Origin: RUG754 sp041856085
GTDB taxonomy: Bacteria; Bacillota; Clostridia; Peptostreptococcales; Anaerovoracaceae
DNA: 6,362 nt
Assembly (NCBI GenBank): GCA_041856085.1
Contig: JBHAFL010000090.1
Location: forward strand, 1-6,362
Reading direction: 5' to 3'
Position 1 is the first letter of the stretch. The number at the start of each line of letters is the position of its first letter. The position numbers and the translations under genes were made by a program. Below the pieces are notes generated by a model that made no database searches, was not told the origin of the DNA, and saw only the letters and a program-made list of their open reading frames with translations. This document shows positions 1 through 4,854 of this stretch, one piece after another.

Positions 1-100
1 GACCGTACATCGGTTTTTTATAGAGGAGTATAAGTATGTGAGTCTGAACAAATCTGTCCAAATTTTTACCCTTGCATGAGCAATCCATATCTATATACAT
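1..100 (-). CDS. PadR-like transcriptional regulator, N-terminal fragment (runs off left edge)
   Basis: Only about 33 codons are visible before the window ends. The reading frame from the ATG at 100-98 gives MYIDMDCSCKGKNLDRFVQ, then T-H, then ILILLYKKPMYG. The last part resembles the first helix of PadR winged-helix repressors, where an 'ILxLLxxxPMxGYxI' pattern leads into the DNA-binding domain. The preceding C-x-C-K-G-x-x-L-D-R-F segment resembles one Clostridia PadR subgroup (from memory). The start shares one base with the GTPase stop (TGATG), which suggests translational coupling; an AGGAAG lies about 12 nt upstream, somewhat far. The alternative ATG at 88-86 (protein MDCSCKG...) has no clear ribosome binding site. 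As third gene of the corrinoid-protein operon it may report on or feed back on this pathway (inference). Family assignment is moderate because most of the protein is missing. Confidence 0.62.
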   Translation of the reverse strand, partial: MYIDMDCSCKGKNLDRFVQTHILILLYKKPMYG

Positions 101-1017
101 CAGAGTGTCAAGCTTCCTTTCATATATTCATTAAGCGCCGAGGTTACTACGCTGACTATCCCTATTCCCACAGATGAAATTACTACCAGCTTAGCCTCTT
201 TCACTTCCTTATCCCATGAGCTTACGTTTATCTGTTTACCGACGCAGTCAATCTTAAGCGCCCCCCTCTCGCTGTTCAAAAAACCCTTTATCCTGTATGT
301 CGATTCTGCAATTTTTTGTATGAAATGCATAAGGGACTCGCAATCAACCTCTCTTCTCTCCCTGAGCACCAGAGTCTGCGGACGCGTGCCGAAGGTATTA
401 GAGCTCTCCTCACTTTTGCCGATAAGCCCCGACGGGCTTTCAATTACCGCTTTTATGTCTATATCGCAATATGACGTATCATATATTACCGCAAGCGGAT
501 TAACCTCTTCAATTATTTCATAGACCCTGTTAAGCTTGAGCTCCTCTGCAATATCCGTCTTGTTTATAATTATTATGTCGCTGTATGCGACCTGCTTCTT
601 CAGCGACTCGAGGAGCTCGAATAAATCCGTAAAGGATGTGCCGTCGGCAATACAGATGGAATGTCCGTACTCATATTTCCTTGAAAGCCGGGCGTCAATT
701 CCCTTTAGGATATCAGGCATGCTCGACGGGTCCGCAAGACCCGACGCCTCAATAAAAAGATAGTCTATCTCCATTCCCGACATCAATATCAGACTTTCAA
801 CAAACTTGTCTTTTATACAGGCGCAAAAAATTGAGCCGTTGGTAAGCTCAGTCATTTTTAATCCGTCTCTCTCGATAATTTCGGTGTCCACCGAGACGGC
901 GCCGAACTCGTTTACCAATACCCCAATCTTTTTTTCTTTGTATTCATCGATGATTCGGCGAAGCAAGGTTGTCTTTCCCGCCCCCAAAAATCCTGTGAGC
1001 ATTATAAGTTTAATCAT
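100..1017 (-). CDS. CobW-like G3E-family GTPase (putative metal/corrinoid chaperone)
   Basis: A 305-residue P-loop GTPase of the G3E family (CobW/HypB/UreG relatives), a normal length for CobW-type proteins. Visible motifs are Walker A GFLGAGKTT at residues 9-17, a switch-type VNEFG at 35-39, a Walker-B/G3-like EASGLADP at 90-97, the guanine-specificity motif NKTD at 152-155, and a C-terminal CobW_C-like half from about 213 with RIKGFL at 242-247. The usual CobW metal motif (GCICC, CxCC) is replaced by GSIFCAC with Cys-65 and Cys-67. Family members couple GTP hydrolysis to metal or cofactor delivery; the substrate here is unknown. The start overlaps the corrinoid-protein stop by 8 nt (ATGATTAA) and is preceded by GAAGG with a 6-nt spacer (1028-1024), so the two are translationally coupled. 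A role in loading or maintaining the corrinoid protein or its partner methyltransferase is inferred from this. The family is certain, the role is not. Confidence 0.9.
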   Translation of the reverse strand: MIKLIMLTGFLGAGKTTLLRRIIDEYKEKKIGVLVNEFGAVSVDTEIIERDGLKMTELTNGSIFCACIKDKFVESLILMSGMEIDYLFIEASGLADPSSMPDILKGIDARLSRKYEYGHSICIADGTSFTDLFELLESLKKQVAYSDIIIINKTDIAEELKLNRVYEIIEEVNPLAVIYDTSYCDIDIKAVIESPSGLIGKSEESSNTFGTRPQTLVLRERREVDCESLMHFIQKIAESTYRIKGFLNSERGALKIDCVGKQINVSSWDKEVKEAKLVVISSVGIGIVSVVTSALNEYMKGSLTL

Positions 1018-1711
1018 TTTTTTCCTTCTTTTTTATCAATTCTCCGGCTACTCTGACTGCCTCAAGCGCATCTTCCGTGTAAGCGTCGGCTCCGATTTTT
1101 TTCGCCCATCTGTGCGTGCATGGCGCTCCGCCGACCATTGTTATTACATCGGAGCGGATACCCTTTTCACGAAGATATTTTTCAAGCTTTTTTTGCTCTG
1201 CCATAGCCGTAGTGAGCAGTACGCTTGTTCCGATTATATCAACATTAAATTCTTTCGCCGCATTGGCAATAGCTTCAACTGGAATCTCACAGCCGAGGTC
1301 TATCACCTCGAAGCCTGCATTTCGCAGACAGGCGGCGACGATTCCCTTGCCTATATCATGTATATCGCCCGCCACGGTAGCTAAAAGAACCCTGCCTTTC
1401 TTAGGAGCTTCAACCTTTGGCTGTCCGCTCTTCTCCATTATTATATTCAATATGGCGTCGGTTACATTTCGCATTACTTCCGACGCATATATAAGCTCCG
1501 CAAGTGAAATAATGCCAAGGTCAAAGTTCTTTCCTACCTCTTCATTTCCCGGGGTAAAACCGTTTAGAAGTAAGTCCATCAGGTCGACGGTTCCCGTTTC
1601 TGCCGCCTCATGTACTATCTTAAGAGCCAGTTCTTCGTCCTCGTCGGTTATAGCCTGCTTGGCACGCTTGTAGATACTAAGTTCTTCGCTTTGCATATCA
1701 GTCTTCCTCAT
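1010..1711 (-). CDS. Methyltransferase cognate corrinoid protein (MtbC/MttC-type, B12-binding)
   Basis: A 233-residue cytoplasmic methyl carrier. The N-terminal part (about 10-100) matches the helical cap domain, with NEEVGKNFDLG and LAELIYASEVM corresponding to the family's 'VGxxFExGxxxLPELLxAxxxM'. The C-terminal Rossmann-like B12 domain (about 106-230) carries GDIHDIGKG at 115-123, where His-118 is the lower axial cobalt ligand of the DxHxxG motif. GTSVLL at 161-166 and VGGAPCT at 193-199 contact the nucleotide tail in relatives. The family accepts a methyl group from a substrate-specific methyltransferase and donates it to a second one. The natural partner here is the MttB homologue at 4855-6354. 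It is first in a leftward operon, overlapping the GTPase gene by 8 nt. The ATG at 1711 has AGGA with a 7-nt spacer. An internal ATG at 1696 has AGGAAG 6 nt upstream, formed from codons 2-3, so a form five residues shorter is possible. MtmC, MtbC and MttC cannot be told apart from this sequence alone. Confidence 0.93.
   Translation of the reverse strand: MRKTDMQSEELSIYKRAKQAITDEDEELALKIVHEAAETGTVDLMDLLLNGFTPGNEEVGKNFDLGIISLAELIYASEVMRNVTDAILNIIMEKSGQPKVEAPKKGRVLLATVAGDIHDIGKGIVAACLRNAGFEVIDLGCEIPVEAIANAAKEFNVDIIGTSVLLTTAMAEQKKLEKYLREKGIRSDVITMVGGAPCTHRWAKKIGADAYTEDALEAVRVAGELIKKKEKND
1024..1028 (-). promoter_or_regulatory. Ribosome binding site of the G3E GTPase, inside the corrinoid-protein gene
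   Basis: On the minus strand GAAGG is followed by six A residues and then the GTPase ATG (1017). It lies within the last codons of the corrinoid-protein gene, so ribosomes finishing that gene are placed to restart. It confirms the 1017 start and the coupled arrangement. Confidence 0.7.
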
Positions 1712-1784
1712 AAAACTATCCTACTCGGATATTTTATCATAATATTTCCAAGTTGTATAACTTATTTTTGCAAGCTATTTCGAA

Positions 1785-1797
1785 ATTATGGTATAAT
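1785..1797 (+). promoter_or_regulatory. Extended -10 promoter, rightward (toward the PocR/AraC gene)
   Basis: TGGTATAAT at 1789-1797 is a perfect extended -10 element (TGnTATAAT). A weak -35 candidate, TTGCAA at 1768-1773, lies 18 bp upstream of the hexamer. Transcription would start near 1804, inside the right half of the 1791-1820 palindrome. The resulting leader would be about 165 nt and carry the 1836-1876 stem-loop. The -10 hexamer sits inside the left arm of the palindrome, so a protein bound there would occlude it. Promoter activity is inferred from sequence only. Confidence 0.5.
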
Positions 1798-1820
1798 GAC
1801 TGCATGCGCAGTCATTATAC
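1791..1820. repeat. Perfect 30-bp inverted repeat in the divergent intergenic region (candidate operator)
   Basis: The arm GTATAATGACTGC (1791-1803) is exactly mirrored by GCAGTCATTATAC (1808-1820) around the 4-nt centre ATGC. Thirteen paired bases without mismatch are far beyond chance for a 260-bp gap. Neither strand has a U-run after the stem, so it is not an intrinsic terminator. Each arm contains TATAAT reading inward. The likeliest role is a dimeric regulator's operator overlapping promoters; a hairpin in the leader RNA is the alternative. Confidence 0.7.
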
Positions 1821-1835
1821 GGAGATTATATCGCC

Positions 1836-1876
1836 GTGCGATAATTTTGCCTGCGTGAACTTCGGCAAAATCGCAC
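1836..1876. repeat. Bulged stem-loop between the two palindromes
   Basis: The 5' side GTGCGA (1836-1841) pairs with TCGCAC (1871-1876), and TTTTGCC (1845-1851) pairs with GGCAAAA (1864-1870). The 5' side has a 3-nt bulge TAA (1842-1844) and the loop is 12 nt (1852-1863). The stem is 13 bp in total. No U-run follows on either strand. It would lie in the leader RNA of transcripts starting at 1789-1797 (plus) or 1893-1885 (minus). It may be an RNA structure or an imperfect protein-binding site. Confidence 0.5.
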
Positions 1877-1884
1877 ATGGCTGA

Positions 1885-1910
1885 ATTATACCATGTAAAC
1901 ATGGTATAAT
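1885..1910. promoter_or_regulatory. Perfect 26-bp palindrome holding two divergent extended -10 promoters
   Basis: ATTATACCATGT (1885-1896) and ACATGGTATAAT (1899-1910) are exact inverted repeats around AA. Read outward, each arm is TGGTATAAT, a perfect extended -10 element: 1902-1910 on the plus strand toward the PocR/AraC gene (start near 1917, leader about 55 nt) and 1893-1885 on the minus strand toward the corrinoid-protein operon (start near 1878, leader about 165 nt). No good -35 box is visible for either, which fits extended -10 promoters or activator dependence. The two divergent units could thus be switched by one symmetric site. The promoter and operator roles are inferences. Confidence 0.6.
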
Positions 1911-1962
1911 AACCGCAAAACATATCTTAGCGACAGCTGCCGCCGCGCTTTGCTTTCGCAGC

Positions 1963-1967
1963 GAGGA
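1963..1967 (+). promoter_or_regulatory. Ribosome binding site of the PocR/AraC gene
   Basis: GAGGA lies 4 nt before the ATG at 1972, supporting that start. Directly upstream a small stem GCTGC (1936-1940)/GCAGC (1958-1962) abuts the site and could modulate access to it; this stem is only 5 bp and may be incidental. Confidence 0.6.
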
Positions 1968-1971
1968 AATA

Positions 1972-3258
1972 ATGGAACATTTCGTAATACCTGAATTTGA
2001 AAAGTTAATACCTGATGACGAACTGACTTCCTATATCAGAGCTTCCGTAAAAACATTCTCCGATATTACCGGAGTCCCCGTAACTTTTTTCAGCAGTGAA
2101 AACGAGGTTATTTTCGAGTATAATCGCGGCAAAAAAATCTGCTCCATGCTCGGTATTTACAAAAAAAAATCGGGACAGTGCCGCAAGCTGCTTTCATTTG
2201 CCGGCAGATTTTCTTCTGAATTAGGCGAGCCTTATATCTTCTTATGCAAGTCCGGTATGACAAATATCTGTGTACCCCTACTGCTTAGAGGCAGATACTG
2301 CGGCTATTTCATTGCGGGACCGCTTGTAATGGAAAAACTCCGTAACAGTATAATCGCCAATTTTTCTAAAATGAATCGATTGAGCCCGGGCGAAGCAGCT
2401 ATGGTTAACGGATTCGCCTCCTCGCTTCCCATTTTCAGACCCGATTATGTGACCAAGCTGTCGTTACTTTTTTATAACTCGATACTCGCCTCCGTCGGCT
2501 TCCCTCAGGAATATCTCGGCCTCAGGAAAAATATAAATGAGCAGAGCAATGTCAGCGCCAAAATCAGAACAGGCAAAAAAACAAATCTCAGCGACGATTT
2601 TCCGCTCGACCTTCATAAAGCCCTGCTTTCGTCAATAGAGCAGGGAGATACCCTGAGCGCAATTAAAATTGTTGAAGACATACACGAGCGCTTTTCAATT
2701 TTATGCGTAGGCAATCTTGAAGAAATCAAGACGCTTTCACTGTGGATGTCCGCGCTTATCAGCAAATTTATCTCGGATAACGGCAGCGATAATTTCAATA
2801 TTGATATAGACCTTGACGTCATAAACAGAATTGCGGAATCCGAGTCTTTTGAAGAGCTGCTTGACGTATCGCGCGACATTGTCCGCCATATCTCGGGCAG
2901 CATGCTGTCTTCCGTTTACTCGGGCTCCTCAGCGCTTATTTCACAGGCGCTAAAATACATTATGACGCATTTCCCAGATAATATAGGTCTTAACTCGGTT
3001 TGCGATTATCTCCATGTTAACCCCTCATATTTTTCAACTCTATTCCGGCAGGAAATGAATCGCACCTTTACCGATTATCTGACAGAGCTGAGAATCGAAA
3101 AGGCGTGCAAGCTGCTTTTAGAGACAAACCTCAGGATAGTTGACATCTCCAGCGAAGTGGGGTTTGAAGATCAGAGCTATTTTAATAAGGTCTTCAAAAA
3201 ATCAAAAAATCTGACTCCAAGGGAATTCAGACAAAAAAACACGGTTATACTAAAGTAA
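1972..3258 (+). CDS. PocR-domain AraC-family transcriptional regulator
   Basis: A 428-residue one-component regulator with no signal peptide or membrane segment. Residues about 15-175 look like a PocR ligand-binding domain: FSDITGVPVTFF at 29-40, cysteines 57, 70, 92, 100 and 110, and an ICVPLLLRGRYCGYFIAGPL segment at 99-118 matching the family's 'hydrophobic-P-x-x-x-x-G-x-x-x-G-x-x-x-x-G-P/Q' pattern. Residues about 205-310 are a helical linker. The C-terminus is a double helix-turn-helix AraC domain: first HTH about 338-359, second about 389-410 (VDISSEVGFEDQSYFNKVFK), ending in LTPREFR at 414-420. PocR domains are thought to bind small molecules such as 1,2-propanediol; the ligand here is unknown, perhaps a methylated amine. 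It is divergent from the corrinoid operon and convergent with the permease, which fits a local activator of both units. Ends in TAA, followed at once by the terminator hairpin. Confidence 0.88.
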   Translation: MEHFVIPEFEKLIPDDELTSYIRASVKTFSDITGVPVTFFSSENEVIFEYNRGKKICSMLGIYKKKSGQCRKLLSFAGRFSSELGEPYIFLCKSGMTNICVPLLLRGRYCGYFIAGPLVMEKLRNSIIANFSKMNRLSPGEAAMVNGFASSLPIFRPDYVTKLSLLFYNSILASVGFPQEYLGLRKNINEQSNVSAKIRTGKKTNLSDDFPLDLHKALLSSIEQGDTLSAIKIVEDIHERFSILCVGNLEEIKTLSLWMSALISKFISDNGSDNFNIDIDLDVINRIAESESFEELLDVSRDIVRHISGSMLSSVYSGSSALISQALKYIMTHFPDNIGLNSVCDYLHVNPSYFSTLFRQEMNRTFTDYLTELRIEKACKLLLETNLRIVDISSEVGFEDQSYFNKVFKKSKNLTPREFRQKNTVILK

Positions 3259-3295
3259 AAATCACCCCCTGCGCTGTATCGCAGCGGGGTGATTT
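3259..3295. terminator. Bidirectional rho-independent terminator between convergent genes
   Basis: A 15-bp stem with one bulged C (3285) pairs 3259-3273 with 3280-3295 around the loop CTGTAT. The lower stem is AAATCACCCC against GGGGTGATTT. On the minus strand five U residues (3261-3257) are followed by AC and UUU, a good intrinsic terminator for the NhaC transcript. On the plus strand only UUU follows, so it should be weaker for the regulator gene, whose stop codon it touches. Confidence 0.85.
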
Positions 3296-3330
3296 CGCTA
3301 AGGGTGTTATGAAAAAACAAACATATCTCG

Positions 3331-4785
3331 TCATCCCTCGAGAGATCTCAGTTCGTCTTCTTCCTCTCTCTTTCTGTCTTCAAGGCATTTCTGATATTCT
3401 TCTTCGCTCATTGTTTCCATTGTAAAACCGGTATAACCGTATATGATGGATACAATCGGCGTAATAAAGTTAAGATATGCATATCTTACATATTGAATTG
3501 TAGGAACTCCCAAAAAGCCTGTCATCGTCAATCCGCAGACATTCCACGGAATAAGCGGCGATGTCAATGTCGCACAATCCTCCAGACATCTGGATAAATT
3601 CTTAGCTTTTAATCTCCTGTCCTCAAACTCTTTCTTGAAAAGTCTGCCCGGGATTATGATGGAGAGATATTGGTCTCCGGTCAGGCAGTTCATTACGAAG
3701 CACGAAAGAATTGTCGCAAGCACTAAGCTTCCTCTCGACTTCGCTACGCGAAGAATAGCGTTGGAAACGGAAGGCAGCATTCCAGTGCACTCAAGCGTTC
3801 CGGCGAAACACATGGAAGCGAAGCAGACCGATACCGTCCAAAGCATCCCGTCGAAGCCTCCGCCTCCGACTATGCTCGCTACCGTATAGCTCTCCGTAAG
3901 CTGCACTTCCGACGCGGATTCATATCCGTAATGCATTATGCCGAACCACTCTGAAAACGGTATTCCCTGCACAACCCGCATACAGAAAAGCCCCATTATT
4001 GAGCCGAAGAACATCGTAGGAAGCGCCGGTATCTTCAAAACGATTGCTGCGATAAGCAATACTACAGGCAGAATTAACAGAGGACTTATAACGAATTCAT
4101 TTTCTATCTCCGTATATAATGTCTTCGTGATTTCGACATCTCCGAGTTCTCCGCTCGAACCCCCGGCAAAGAAGAGAAGCACCATCATTATGATATATCC
4201 CGGCGTTACCGTATAAATCATATGTCTTACATGCTCAAACACGTTTGAACCTGCCACGGCAGGCGCGAGGTTCGTGGTATCAGACATAGGAGACATCTTA
4301 TCGCCGAAGTAGGAGCCCGACACAACAGCTCCTGCAGTAACAGCCGGGTTTATTCCAAGCCCGAGCGATATACCGATGAGCGCTACTCCTATGGTTCCCG
4401 CCGTGGTGTATGACGAGCCTATTACAAGTGAAACGATTGAGCACAGGAGAGCTCCCGTAACCAAAAAGTATTTTGGATTAAGAATTTTAAGTCCGTAGTA
4501 AATCATCGACGGAATAATTCCGCCCGCTTTCCATGTGGCAATAAGTACGCCGACAATCAGCAGTATCAGACATGCTCCCATTGTCCGGTTGATGCCGTTA
4601 ATCATACCCTTTTCGATGTATGACCATTTCCAGCCGTTGAGCATAGCCACCACTGCCGAAAAAGCAGCTGCAAGCAGCATAGGCATATGCGCTTCTCCAT
4701 ATCCGAAAAATATCGAATATCCGAGCAAACCTATACCCGCTAAAAGGCAAATTGCAATTTGCCAGCCCGGTATTTTTCTACCCAT
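3331..4785 (-). CDS. nhaC: NhaC-family Na+/H+ antiporter-like permease
   Basis: A 484-residue polytopic inner-membrane protein, close to the usual NhaC length of about 460-480. About eleven hydrophobic segments are visible, for example near 8-27, 33-49, 70-89, 104-123, 128-147, 189-207, 232-250, 254-272, 314-330, 355-367 and 433-452. A charged tail (457-484, rich in E, K and R) ends the protein. The family signature is clear: SYFGDKMSPMSDTTNLAPAV at 158-177, plus GDQYLSIIIPGR at 370-381 and LIPWNVCG at 411-418. NhaC relatives exchange Na+ for H+, and the malate/lactate antiporter MleN belongs to the same family, so organic-substrate exchange is possible. The gene follows the MttB homologue by 69 bp with no terminator between, and has AAAGGAG 6 nt before its ATG. 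This suggests co-transcription and a transport role for the methylated substrate or product, or ion balance. The symbol is by family; the substrate is not established. Confidence 0.9.
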   Translation of the reverse strand: MGRKIPGWQIAICLLAGIGLLGYSIFFGYGEAHMPMLLAAAFSAVVAMLNGWKWSYIEKGMINGINRTMGACLILLIVGVLIATWKAGGIIPSMIYYGLKILNPKYFLVTGALLCSIVSLVIGSSYTTAGTIGVALIGISLGLGINPAVTAGAVVSGSYFGDKMSPMSDTTNLAPAVAGSNVFEHVRHMIYTVTPGYIIMMVLLFFAGGSSGELGDVEITKTLYTEIENEFVISPLLILPVVLLIAAIVLKIPALPTMFFGSIMGLFCMRVVQGIPFSEWFGIMHYGYESASEVQLTESYTVASIVGGGGFDGMLWTVSVCFASMCFAGTLECTGMLPSVSNAILRVAKSRGSLVLATILSCFVMNCLTGDQYLSIIIPGRLFKKEFEDRRLKAKNLSRCLEDCATLTSPLIPWNVCGLTMTGFLGVPTIQYVRYAYLNFITPIVSIIYGYTGFTMETMSEEEYQKCLEDRKREEEDELRSLEG

Positions 4786-4791
4786 TTTTTT

Positions 4792-4798
4792 CTCCTTT
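4792..4798 (-). promoter_or_regulatory. Strong ribosome binding site of the NhaC-like permease
   Basis: AAAGGAG on the minus strand, 6 nt before the ATG at 4785, in the 69-bp gap after the methyltransferase gene. It fixes the start and indicates independent, efficient re-initiation on the shared transcript. Confidence 0.75.
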
Positions 4799-4854
4799 CT
4801 TATACAAAAAATCTGTCTGTTGAACCTTTATCTACTAAAAGCGTCAGCGTATCG

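Noticed and set aside
806..1673. Long plus-strand open frames (806-1384 and 1116-1673) opposite the GTPase and corrinoid-protein genes
   Set aside because: They are antisense to well-supported genes with intact motifs, show low-complexity serine-rich translations and lack family features; they are reading-frame shadows.
1750..1763. Small inverted repeat AAGTTgtatAACTT upstream of the corrinoid gene
   Set aside because: Arms of only 5 bp in AT-rich DNA are expected by chance; kept as a note, not as a feature.
1610..1858. Possible small protein of 82 residues in the divergent intergenic region
   Set aside because: About 100 bases lie antisense to the corrinoid-protein start, no ribosome binding site precedes it, and the rest covers the palindrome and hairpin, whose sequence is explained by symmetry rather than coding.
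1836..1876. Intrinsic terminator or cobalamin riboswitch
   Set aside because: No U-run follows the stem on either strand, and the leader shows no recognisable B12-box or multi-arm riboswitch architecture in this short space.
1791..1910. Miniature transposable element or attachment site
   Set aside because: The region has palindromes, but there is no target-site duplication, no matching terminal inverted repeat pair across the whole block and no transposase or integrase nearby. The TATAAT content and divergent genes favour regulation.
4797..4830. Separate promoter for the permease (TATAAG at about 4804-4799 on the minus strand)
   Set aside because: The nearest -35-like TTCAAC is only 14 bp away and transcription would begin inside the ribosome binding site, so co-transcription with the methyltransferase gene is simpler.
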